64,000 nucleotides of DNA from contig KV918764.1 of NCBI GenBank assembly GCA_002049455.2, positions 434,001 through 498,000 on the forward strand, read 5' to 3'. The first letter of the stretch is position 1. Every line of letters begins with the position of its first letter. This DNA comes from Porphyra umbilicalis (taxonomy: Eukaryota; Rhodophyta; Bangiophyceae; Bangiales; Bangiaceae). Shown here piece after piece: positions 42,581 through 52,392 of the stretch. Below the pieces are notes generated by a model, which saw only the letters and a list, made by a program, of their open reading frames with translations, did not search any database and was not told the origin of the DNA. The position numbers and the translations under genes were made by a program.

Positions 42581-45326
42581 CACGCCCCGTTAAGACCGGA
42601 CATGTGGGTTTTCTGGCATTTTTCAAGATCAGCCGAGCAGCGAGAGGATCCCATTGGGAAGCGACTGACTTTCGAACGCCGATGCGGCGTCACATTGGTC
42701 AGCAGTTTAACTCATTCCGCCTAGTTGCCCCGGAAGTCATCTTTCGACCTTTCGAGGGGGGTGCAAAGCTTCACTACCATCCTCGTCTGCTCAGAGGGCT
42801 GGTCAAACGGCCCTGCGGTACACGTGGCCGCTGTCTTTTTCACGAATATATTGAAAGATGAGGTGGACTGAAGCGTATTTGTCGCATCGTTGCAACGCCA
42901 GTCACGCCCAGTGGAGTCGCTCTCGTCGGCGCGCCAGACAAGGCAACGGGCGCCTTTCGAAAAAAAAAAACCATGCGCAGGGAAGCGGTCCGTTTACATA
43001 GCTCGAAAATGGGAAAAACATAGAAAACATTAGGCTATCACAAGGGCCGCCGCTGGTGCGATGTACCCACCTTCACCCGCAAGCTCGCTATCCGTGTACT
43101 CATCATCTGAGTCATGCCCCTCCTCGTCCCGCGCGGTGAAATCATCTACACGGCGTTTGGCCTTGTCCGCCCGCTTCTGGGTCCATCGGCGCATCTCGTC
43201 GTCCGTTCGAGTGTCACCGCCGCCTGTGTGCCGCTGGGCGCCCTCATTCCTGCCCAGGCGCCCGTCGTCCGGGCGGTTCGCCAGGCGCGCCCTCGCCGCG
43301 GCTGGCTTTCGCCGCTACCCGTATTCCAGGGCTGAGGTAGCCCCCGGCTGGCGCTGCAGCGCCGCCCGCTTCACCAGGCGCATACACGCCCCTAGGAAGG
43401 AGTCGGCGGAGCATCGCGCCTGTGCGAAATTGAAGAAGCCGTGCCAAGCTTCCAGCGCTTGCTCCCCAGAGGCGCCCAGGGAACCAAACCGCCACAAAAG
43501 GCTGGCGTGTGGTGAGCGATGGCATGCAGCTTCGGCGTTACATTCAGCCAGGGGAAGGCCGACCGCAGAGGGGGCATCAACCCTCGAGCCAATCGCGTAA
43601 ACGACTCGATCTCCGCCAGTGACACGTCAGACGCGGTGTTCAGCGTCCCCACTATTGCAGCCCAATCGGTCCATCCAGCGCGCAGGGTGGCCAGCTTGTC
43701 CACCGCCAGGTAGGGGGCCAGGGCACCACAAACCAGGGGGTATTTGGCGGAGGTGCGGTGGCACTCGCGCCTTTCCATGGCGCCGCCATGGTAGGGTACA
43801 GGTCTGACACGGATATCCTCCAACAGGGTCCGCCCGAGCGATGCTGCAGCTTCGATACACGCGGCTGCCCGCTTTGCCTCGTAGACAGCCTCCAATCCCA
43901 AGTCAATTCGGGTCAGCATGCCCCCCAGTGTTGCGTGCAAGGGGATGACCGCGATCTCCGCAGGGTAAACTGCCATGAGGGGGCATTTTTTAGTGGAGAG
44001 ATGCTGCCACGGTGACAACGGCAGCGGAACTACGTCGTTGTCGCACGCGCGGAAGGCCTCCAGCGCCTCCTGTAGTTGCCGTCTGGTCCGCAAGTCCGCG
44101 GGAGGAGCGTCAGGCCGTTGGAGTGTGCCATATTTGGCGATCAACCCCGCGTGTAGGGGGCCTGGTCGGCTCACAGCGAGGCAAAACACACACGGGAACC
44201 GCGCCGTGGCCCCCGCATGGACAACAAAAGCCGACAAAAATGCCAGGTCGCCCGTCCAAATGAGCCGCACAGCACGGAGAGTACCGCCCACCGCTACGCC
44301 TCGAGTGAGCGCCCGTTGAAGTTCCAAAACCGACGGTCCAATCATCTCATGGAGCCTAGCGTTGTCATCTCGAATGCAAGGCATTGTTGACATCAGTATG
44401 CTGTTGGAACGGCTCTGGGGTCGTGCTTGATTAGCCACCGTCACCACGAGCTTGGCAATGGGAGTGCCGCGCCCCCCCTTGTCTAACCCGACACACAGAA
44501 GTAAATCTGCCGTCGAATCAGAGTGCAGGGTTTAGGGTTGACCCGGCGGGGTTGGCACGAAAGCCTCGGTATGCGGAACCCTAGCTCCTGTGCCGTCCCG
44601 CACAAATTGGTCCACCCACTGGTCAGACGACCACAACTCTTCCGCGAGGCACTCGAGAGCGCTGTGGAAGTCAACTGAGGGGGCTCCTCGCTCATCCGTT
44701 CGCCCTTGTCGCCCCGGATCCTTCGATATCGCCGTAGCCGCCGCCCGCATTGTCTCGCGACTAGCAAAGCAGCTATTCCGTCGCCGTGCGGCAGACTGCG
44801 GGAGGCGTTGCAAGATGTGCAAACTCCAATCACCACACCGCAGTACAGCACTCGCGTGCGACGAGTGTTGCGGCTCCGCCCTAGTGCCGCTGCCTGGGAG
44901 TGAGAGTCCAACTCGGTGGGCATCATTCAATGCCCATCCCAACCGTATGCTCAAAAACACAGGGGGCAGCTTGCTTCACGCTGCTTCACCCGACTCTACC
45001 GGAGAGGGCGCAGATGTACCTCAGGCACTCGCTCTCGTCTTTGTGCTCCATGAAGGCCGCGGTCCCCGCAGTGCGCGTCCAACGGTCCAATGGAAGAACA
45101 CTACCACCTCAGGAGACCAGAAGACAGCGTAACGTCAACTGGGTGGGAAGGTGGTGGCGCTGATCGTCGGCGGTGGGGGTGGTAATGCAAGTGCGTGCGA
45201 GATGGAGGGTGGCGTCAGGGCTGCTGTGACGGGTTGAAAGGCGCTTCGCATTGTAAGAGTCCATCAAACGGGGCGCCGAATGGTCAAAACTATTTCGACC
45301 CAGATGTCTGGTCTTAACTGGGCGTG
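42581..45326 (-). mobile_element. 2.75-kb TIR transposon of unassigned superfamily
   Basis: The left end CACGCCCCGTTAAGACCGG is matched by an inverted CACGCCCAGTTAAGACCAG at the right, with similarity continuing through GACAT and TGGG. TCAC is duplicated on both sides (42577-42580 and 45327-45330). It is inserted inside the family B MITE, which fixes its borders. It contains one decayed gene on the minus strand. A 4-bp target duplication is seen in few DNA transposon groups, such as Sola and some Academ elements, but the protein does not let me decide. Confidence 0.85.
43315..44960 (-). pseudogene. decayed transposase-like gene of the TIR transposon
   Basis: Three pieces follow each other on the minus strand. 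A weak N-terminal part lies at 44530-44960. The central part (to 43505) reads LLLCVGLDKGGRG, then TGDLAFLSAFVVHAGATARF followed by PCVFCLA with paired cysteines, and later PKLHAIAHH. After a one-base frame change near 43505 it reads FGSLGASGEQALEAWHGFFN and ends at 43315. The order DKGG, GDL, FCxxC and GEQxxExxH recalls a group of uncharacterised transposon-encoded proteins in eukaryotes, and conserved Asp, His and Glu residues could form an active site. I cannot name the family. Confidence 0.65.
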
Positions 45327-45380
45327 TCACAGTCAGTCTCCGTCTCTGTCCCCAAGGAAAAAATTCGGGGATGAGCAATA

Positions 45381-46761
45381 GTATTAAAAACACCTCACGG
45401 CAGCCGATCGCAAGTCGAGCCAGAGGGACCTGAGTACTGTCAGCAACTGTAAACTGATGACGAATGCAACTGAATAATGACTGTACGAGGGCCAGCGCGC
45501 AAACGCCAGCGATTGTGCTTCTCACAAAAAACTGGATCCGCAACGTCCGCATCAGCATCAAGAACCGCCCCCTGGGCCAATGAATCAGTAATTTTGCAAC
45601 GCAAGCTGATGCACCGAGGTCCAGGTTTTATGAGAAGCACAATAGATGAACGTCGAGTAGTCAGCAGAGGAGCTCGGTTGACAGTGCAATCTGGCCACGA
45701 GATCGGTGGATGTATGTATTTGTGTCACTTGAGAACGGAAAGGCGTGGCCCCTCGGCCGTGGACAGCACACCCCGGGGCCGCCCCAGTAAATCCCGATCC
45801 GCGTTAACACAGAGATGGCCTGTCCGGCTCTCAGGGAGATCGGATCTGACGGTGGGCGGGGGTTTTCCCAGCGGTTACCCTAACCCCCCTACTACGTGTT
45901 TGAACTTTTCGCTTTGGAGGCATGTATTTGTTTGACGCATTTGGGGCGGCTTCTTTGGCCGCCGGCGTTTGGGTCGAAGAGGGGTTCATTCATAACGAGG
46001 ACGACCGACCCCGTCGGCGTTTAATAAAACCAACTGTGTTTTGTACGACGATTCCCCACTGGGATGTGCCGTGATCCTCTTCCCCGTCGGGGACTGCTGG
46101 GCTGTGGGTGGTTTTCCTCGGCAGTTCCTTTGACAGACCGAGCTGATAAAAAGTTCACTGAGGCTGAGCGACGAACCATCGTGGTGGTGCTCAGATCCGC
46201 TACATGCTGTCAGAATTTGTCGGTCATAGGGCTCGGCGGACCTGGTCGGGATGCTTGACATGTGACGCATCACCCGGAGATATCATGGGTCTCCCTGCAG
46301 CATGGGTCAATGCTCACATTGGTCAGGCGTGCATGTTCGTTCACGGCAACGTGCATGCGCCAAAGATTTCACAAAGCACCGTATCGAATGTGGGTAAGTT
46401 GTGGGTCGACCGACTGCCTCTTCAAGTAAACCACATGTACCCCTTTGGATCTTCTGCATGTATCACGTGTGAGTCGGCGGTCCTACCACACACCTTGCGG
46501 AATCGCTTTCAGTGTGACCTGAGGATGACTACTCACGGCGCCGATGACGGCGCGCTGTGCGTACGCCTGCAGTTGTGAGTGGACTGCCGACAACACCTGT
46601 GACGGAGTCAGGAACCCTGGACAATGAAACATTTATGGCCACAATCAAATCAGCGTGGAAGCAGAGGAACAGACAGGATCTTCGGTGCTTGGGTGGGTGG
46701 TGCGGCGACGGTTTCAGCGACACAGCGGAGGCTCGGAAGGGGAAGGGCGCCGCGGGCGTGT
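45381..46761. other. gene-free region
   Basis: No convincing gene. A 152-codon frame at 45477-45935 has no domain. The segment 45890-46080 is less GC-rich, with AATAAA at 46022-46027. A run rich in GGC/GCG begins at about 46760 and belongs to the following minus-strand ORF. Confidence 0.35.
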
Positions 46762-47109
46762 TTACCACGCCGCGGTGGCGGCGGCAGCAGAAGCGGTAGC
46801 GGTGGCAGCGCGCCGCGCGCAGATGCGCCGCAGTGGCGCCGCCGGCGAGGCGCGGCGGGTACCCTCCGCTGCGCGGAGAGAGGCCCATGTTGACGACGGT
46901 GCGGACGAGCGGGCAAGAGTGGGAGGGGGAGGGAGGGGGGAAGGGATAGCGGGTCCTACAAGGCGCGGTTCGTACGGCCGGCCACCTGCACCAGGAGCTG
47001 CCTTCCCCGTCAGCAGATAGAGGTCCCCCGCCGTCAACCACAGCACCAGCCCCACGACCAACCCCCACCTCCACAACGCGCGAAGCACAACCAGAAACCT
47101 CCCCGCCAC
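46762..47109 (-). CDS. hypothetical protein with N-terminal membrane anchor
   Basis: A 115-residue frame starting MAGRFLVVLRALWRWGLVV, with a hydrophobic segment from about residue 5 to 33 flanked by Arg, followed by a Pro/Ala/Arg-rich tail. The layout suits a signal anchor at the start of a secretory-pathway protein, for example a type II membrane enzyme, with the frame here perhaps only the first exon. The tail is low in complexity and ends in an Ala/Thr run made by GCC-type repeats. The codon pattern supports the minus strand. Confidence 0.45.
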   Translation of the reverse strand: MAGRFLVVLRALWRWGLVVGLVLWLTAGDLYLLTGKAAPGAGGRPYEPRLVGPAIPSPLPPPPTLARSSAPSSTWASLRAAEGTRRASPAAPLRRICARRAATATASAAAATAAW

Positions 47110-47349
47110 GCGTAAGGCAGCTAGCCGGCAGCCGTCGGCTCGCGGTCGTCGGCGCCCAAGCCTGCATCTACGAAAGTGCCAAGGTGGTGGCGGTGGCGGG
47201 ACGACGCAGGACTGAGGCCCACAACGAACGGCTGGATCCTCTGTGGGTGCGCCGGTGGTGCATTCGCGTCCAGTACCAGGGCTGGAGATCTCCTGTGGGT
47301 CTGACGCCTGTTCGTCTGTCCGCGCACGCCAGGTCTGATTAATGTTTTC

Positions 47350-47752
47350 TATTGCTCATCCCCGAATTTTGTCCTGGAGGACAGAGACAGAGACTGACTC
47401 TGAATAAGAGCACTATATTGGTTGGAAACGACAGTAACAAGGAATCGAAGCCAATAGAAAGCCCGCATTCGGTACCAGGACCTTGCATCCAGCAGAACGC
47501 ACTGTTTGTTGCCGCTTGATCCGATTCTCTTGGCAGGGAGCCAGCTGCCCACGCGAGATCTTAAGATTTTCTACTGTCTCCTTGCCAGAAGTGCAGAAAA
47601 AAAGAGGAGCTGATGTTGATTTCCAGGCTGTATGGGCTCATGTAAGCAACCAGGAGCACCAAGTCAGTCATAGGGGCGCATCTGATTGGTGGAAAGAGTC
47701 GGTCCGCAAGTCAGTCTCTGTTCACCAGGACATAAATCGGGGATCAGCAATA
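47350..47752. mobile_element. MITE family B, intact copy
   Basis: A 403-bp element from TATTGCTCATCCCCGAATTTT to CGGGGATCAGCAATA with TA at both ends. It serves as the reference that shows the element at 29852-45380 was interrupted twice. It has no coding frame. Confidence 0.92.
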
Positions 47753-47826
47753 GCTGCTGTCTTCCAGCGGTTCTTATGACAGACCTTGTTCTCGAGTTTT
47801 TTGTGCTATTTTCTTTCCTATCTTGA

Positions 47827-47908
47827 CAATCTGACATCATTTCTACGCCCTATTGTCGGCTCTGCATCCCTTCTCTCTGCAACCGCCAGTTGTTGGAGGT
47901 CAGCAATA
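47827..47908. mobile_element. MITE family A, 82-bp end fragment
   Basis: Reverse orientation of one end of family A: CTCTGCAACCGCCAG, TTGGAGGTCAGCAATA and about 40 further bases match. The rest of the element is missing. Confidence 0.8.
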
Positions 47909-48220
47909 CATCCGAGTGCCACTCCTTCAAGAGAGCCCCTGGTGACCATCCCGCCCGGCCCTCAAGCTGACACCCCATCTGCTTCCACCACACCCCCGCC
48001 CCTCGCCACGATTTTGCTCCATTTCCCCGGTCCATCTATCGTCAGCGTCCACGTCGTTGTCGTCGCCGCAGCCGCCGTGCTCCCTGTCCTACTCTTTGTC
48101 CGACTCGTCATGGCCGGCGATGCTGAACTGAATTTCCAGGCGCTTCGGGCGCGCCTGCGCTGACCACATGGAGGTGACGACGACCTACCGGTCGATGGGT
48201 AGCACAACACTGCTCGTCTG

Positions 48221-49370
48221 CTAGCTCGCGGGCTCGGATGCGGATTGGCAGCAGAACTTTATGGACATCACGTACGCCGCGTAGATCGACTTGACCCCGC
48301 TGTTGGTGGCGCTCGCGGTGTCGATGGCCCGGGTGATCGCGGCCGCGACCGTCGCGCTGGAGACCGTGGAAATTGCTTCGTCTCCGCCAGGTGCAGCGCC
48401 TACTTGACGACCACGCACAGATTGGGCTTGTCAAAGCCTCACAACTCTGCGTACCGGGCGATCGCCGCCGGATTCTTGTACGCCTGCTCATCTGCGGCGG
48501 GCTTTGCCGGCGTGCGCGCGTTGGTTCTACCCGCGGATGCCTTAGCCACAGCCTTGGCGTAGCCGGGCCGGCAGCCGAGCCGCATCAGGTGCGTGGCGAC
48601 GTCGGGACGGCTGAAGACCAGCCGCATTACCAATTTTTTGGTGGTTGCGTAATCAGCCACATCGACGAACAACAGGTGCCCGGCCGACAGCTTCGCCCGA
48701 ATTCCCCACCCAAGGCCACACTGGTGATATGCACCACAAGGGCAGCGACCAGGTCCGCCATTGCCTCAGCGGGTGGCACCCGTGCGCCCTCTTCGATTTC
48801 CTCAGTTGTGGGCGAAGGGGCGCAGGCGGAACCACAAGCAGCAGAGACATTCGTCGGAGCAGCAGGCTCGAAGAGCGGCCGCTCCGCCGCAGGTTGACGG
48901 ACATTTCCACGACCAGCATCCGTCCGCCCAGTCAACGGCGTGACCAGTCGGAAGAGAGGATAACGTCGCTGTTCTGCCGCCGCTTATCGAATATTGCGCC
49001 GCCGCTCCATATTGGAGAGTGCGGACAATTGCGGCAAGTGCATCGTTGCCGCTCCCGTCGGCAAGTCTAAGACCGGCGAGCTCTGCCTGTATAAGCGAGG
49101 TCACCACAGGTGCGGTCGAGAGAAAGCGGCGGCCCCACCGGCAAACAGGTCACTCACTGCGGCGGCTGCACAGTCGTCGATTGTACTGAACGGCAGAGCG
49201 ACCGCCTCGGAACCTCGGAATGTGGCCGGCGCAGCATGACCATGACTCGAGGACATGTCAGTCATCTGTGAAGGCGAAGAGAATGCAAAGGGACGTGTAT
49301 GCAATAATGCCTTGAGGTCGCTGTCCGTGGTCGAGGCCGATCGCTCGAACGCGCGCACCTTATGCTGCAT
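48221..49370 (-). pseudogene. decayed unidentified gene
   Basis: Sensible protein appears in successive frames on the minus strand: a first piece from 49370 (MQHKVRAFERSAS to FSRPHL), then VTSLIQAELAGLRLADGSGN, then an Ala-rich segment ending LVAALVVHITSVALG, then HLLFVDVADYATTKKLVMRL with more Ala/Lys sequence, and a last piece with IDTASATNSGVKSIYAAYVM ending at 48221. Each join needs a frame change, and there are stops at about 48439 and 48391. This looks like a gene destroyed by several indels; introns could explain some joins but not all. I do not recognise the family. Confidence 0.45.
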
Positions 49371-50543
49371 GCGTTATGCCGCTCGCGATGCGGTGCTATG
49401 CTGAAGTCGGAAAAACACGAATATACCATCAACATCCCGTAAAAATCTCACCCTCAGAACTTGCAGCAACCTTTTGAAGGCAGCTCGCCTGAACACACTG
49501 GCAGCAGAAAAACGTGGGACAGAAGGATGGTTTCTTGGCCGGCCGGCGCCACGAAACGTGGCTGATGACTGAGCCATTGAGGTCATGCAGCTAATACAAC
49601 AGCACAGAGCGCGGCGTGCATCCAAAACAGAACAGAGGGACGGGCTAGCAGACAGCATATTGCTGTCTTCCCAAATTTGGCCGATGTTGTCGAAGTCAAG
49701 AAGCGGTTCGTGTCAACTGCCAATTGGTCAATTGATTTTGTCCGGCTAAATGGATGGCTGAGACGCTGCTTCAAACTGGTGACCACCCCTCTTGACATCA
49801 ACGGGAGCGGCCAAAATGGGAAAGACATCCATATGAGAAGGAGGCGACAGCAAGTAACTGAAGAACCATGAGGCTCGTCAAAGGGACGTGTCAGAAAGCC
49901 GTTACCGATAAATATGGTGAATAGAAAAGACAAGTCGATTTACGTTGTTCTCACCGCATGCGTAAACAATTCACATCAACCGGCCCCGTCGACCGGCCGT
50001 CGCCCATCGTACGCTCGAGACCAGGGGAAAATGCAGTCGAGGCACGTGCTCGAAGAAAACATATGGCCCGCGCACGGAGAAGCAGCTCATGCCAGAACTC
50101 CACCCAATATACTCGTCATTACAGGTGGCGGCGGTCGGCAACAGCTTCGCTGTGAAGGAGTCATAACAAGCGTATCCGCGCTGCACCCATCAACCGTCGT
50201 CGGTGCGTGCGCGTGCTGCTATGGCACGGCAGCTGCTTGCGAGAATGACACGAGCGTGAGCAGGGTGGGAAGCACACAGGGAGCGAGCCATGTGGGTAGG
50301 CTCAAAAGACAAATTGGGGCAAATATGCGTATGGTTACGGGTAGGGGGGGGCGAAGCGAGAAGAAGCAGCTCGTAAGGAAGGTCGCAGTGTCGAAGCGAA
50401 TGTGTGAAGTGCTTGCTACGCGAGTGGGGCAATACACGCCGTTGCGTGACGCGGTGCCGTGACCGGGAGGATTTGAACAACATGCGCAGGTAGGGAAGGC
50501 AGCGCGCGCGGTGTGGTGCGGGCAACACCGGAACGCATGTCGT
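49371..50543. other. gene-free region
   Basis: No supported gene. A short stretch around 49715-49770 translates to NWSIDFVRLNGWLRRC, faintly like the DNA-binding region of pogo/Tc5-type transposases, but it is too short to call. The rest is unremarkable. Confidence 0.35.
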
Positions 50544-51587
50544 TCACTCGCTCAGCCACGTGGCACGGCCCTGTCCGTCGCAAAGAAATCGTGAAAGACA
50601 GAAGTCCCTACCACCGTCCCTCATCACCGACGCAGACGGCCGCGCACACCAGTTGACCAAGACCCGCTCGCTTCTTCTCAGGTGCAACAGCAGTCCAAAG
50701 GCAGCCGTGCGGCGAGCGAATCCTCCTTGATACGATACATGGTGCCGCCCCTTTCCCGCGCCGCACTCTGAACGACGCGACGCCACTCCGCAGAACTTCA
50801 TCGGGCTGTAGGTGCGGAGGTGGCGTGTGCGCACCAACGCACGCCCGCGCGGCTGCGACCGATAAATCCCACAGGCGTGCCGCCTCGTAAGATATCGGCG
50901 GGCCGCGGCGCCTGCCTCAGTCTCAAGTCCCGCCCCGGCGCGACGCCGACGTTGCCCCGCCAGCCGCTCGCCCACGCCGATGCGAGGCGCGTCTCCCGCC
51001 TCACCTTCGTGACCCTGCCCTGAAACCTTATCTTGGTGCCGCCGCCCGAGTGCCGCCGGCACGCAGACCGCAATCATCGATGGCAGAGCCGGGCGGGGGG
51101 GGAGATAGGGCCATTCAGGGATTTCCGTTGCCGCCACCGGGCAAGCGACGTGGCGGCAAGAAAGGGGCGCGGCCAGGCGTTCGCGGGAAGGTACCAGCCC
51201 ATGGCCGCGTGACTGGAAGGGCGCGAACGGGTCGGACTTTGGGCGGCAGAAGGGGAGGGGCAGTCGCAGTGGTGGCAGCCCCCAAATAGACGGAACGAAA
51301 TGCTTGCTAGTCGTACGTGAGCCCGTCGGTTGCAGGCTTGTATGTGGGACAAGGGGTGGAGAGTAGCGCCGAGAGGATCTATGAGTATGGTAATGAGGCA
51401 CTGGCCGCGAGGCGAATGTGGTAGTGGCGCGCTTCGACGAGTTGCCGCAGGAAAGATCGTTGCGGGCGGGGGCGCGAGCGGGGGTGAGGGGACTTGCTGG
51501 AGTTTCACCAGCTCCGGCGACGGCGGCGGCGGCGTCCAAGCGACAAAGCAAGCGGTGGCACGAAAGCATCGAGACAAGCAGCTGCAT
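50544..51587 (-). CDS. long uncharacterised ORF, doubtful
   Basis: A 347-codon frame without a stop. It is the longest frame outside the transposons in this part of the window. The first 190 residues are Pro/Ser/Arg-rich and unlike folded protein; the second half has mixed composition (Gly/Arg-rich, then RTAAFGLLLHLRRSERVLVN). No domain, signal peptide or family is seen. In GC-rich DNA a frame this long can arise by chance, so I give it low weight. Confidence 0.25.
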   Translation of the reverse strand: MQLLVSMLSCHRLLCRLDAAAAVAGAGETPASPLTPARAPARNDLSCGNSSKRATTTFASRPVPHYHTHRSSRRYSPPLVPHTSLQPTGSRTTSKHFVPSIWGLPPLRLPLPFCRPKSDPFAPFQSRGHGLVPSRERLAAPLSCRHVACPVAATEIPEWPYLPPRPALPSMIAVCVPAALGRRHQDKVSGQGHEGEAGDAPRIGVGERLAGQRRRRAGAGLETEAGAAARRYLTRRHACGIYRSQPRGRALVRTRHLRTYSPMKFCGVASRRSECGAGKGRHHVSYQGGFARRTAAFGLLLHLRRSERVLVNWCARPSASVMRDGGRDFCLSRFLCDGQGRATWLSE

Positions 51588-51958
51588 GGCTTATCAGGTC
51601 GACATGCACGCAGTGAAGTGGAAGAGGCGGGGGGGGGTCAGCTCCCGCAGAGCGCGTCAAAGTCTGACGGACTGTCCGAGTGCCCCAGCGGATGATGCAA
51701 CGTAGTTGCACCCCCTCGCATCAAGCTTCGTACACACACGCCTGGCAGCGTGCGGGACACACGTGCCCACGCAGTGCGTAGTGGGGAAGAGGTCGGCCAC
51801 CGGCCATTTTACCAATTGCGTGCGGGTCCGCCATAGGCTCGGCGGGTCGCGTTTGAAACGACCGACCGAGCCGCTCTTGCCATGAGGCGACATAACTGTC
51901 TTTCAGACAAGCCAGTGCTGTGGATCAAATCCTGATTGGCTGCGAGGGGAGTTGCTTG

Positions 51959-52392
51959 TATTGCTGATCCCCCAATTTTGTCCTCATCGCCCGAGAACGG
52001 GAGTGCAACAGCGATGCAGGGACGCTTCTGATTGGCCAAGACGACCACCAGCAGTGCAAGTCGGGCCCGATCTTTACACAATGTGCCCCTACGGCTCGCC
52101 AACGCACAATCGCTGCACTCGTTTTTCTGAGATTATCTGAGAATCTCCCAAAAAATTCCGACATCGAACGGTTGCGGCCTACTTGACCATACGGGACGGA
52201 ACAGAACGGAAGAAAATCTCAAGAAAAACGAGAATCTCGATTCTGCACTGACCTGGCGGTCGGAGAGCCAATGGATAGTCCCAAAATCGCACTCAGCAGC
52301 TGTTTGCGGCCGTTTTAGACCAATGGCTGGCCTGTTTTACAAAGCAGTCCCAGTCCTGGGCCGATGAGGACAAAATTGGGGGATCAGAAATA
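51959..52392. mobile_element. MITE family C
   Basis: A 434-bp element starting TATTGCTGATCCCCCAATTTT then GTCCTCATCG and ending with the inverted copy CGATGAGGAC then AAAATTGGGGGATCAGAAATA. TA flanks both sides. The first ten bases are shared with families A and B. The interior has a smaller inverted pair, TTTTTCTGAGATT and AATCTCAAGAAAAA-like, and no gene. Confidence 0.9.

Larger units (their letters stand above)
29852..45380. mobile_element. MITE family B, split by two later insertions
   Basis: The pieces 29852-30127, 42504-42580 and 45331-45380 together rebuild one 403-bp family B element (in reverse relative to 47350-47752). The left end is TATTGCTGATCCCC and the right end GGGGATGAGCAATA. 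The first break is the Ty3/gypsy element (target duplication GTCCT at 30123-30127 and 42499-42503). The second is the 2.75-kb TIR transposon (TCAC at 42577-42580 and 45327-45330). The combined length equals that of the intact copy, which supports both borders. Confidence 0.92.

Noticed and set aside
43061-43600. Plus-strand frame over the TIR transposon gene
   Set aside because: Antisense shadow of the transposase-like gene, which has recognisable motifs on the minus strand.
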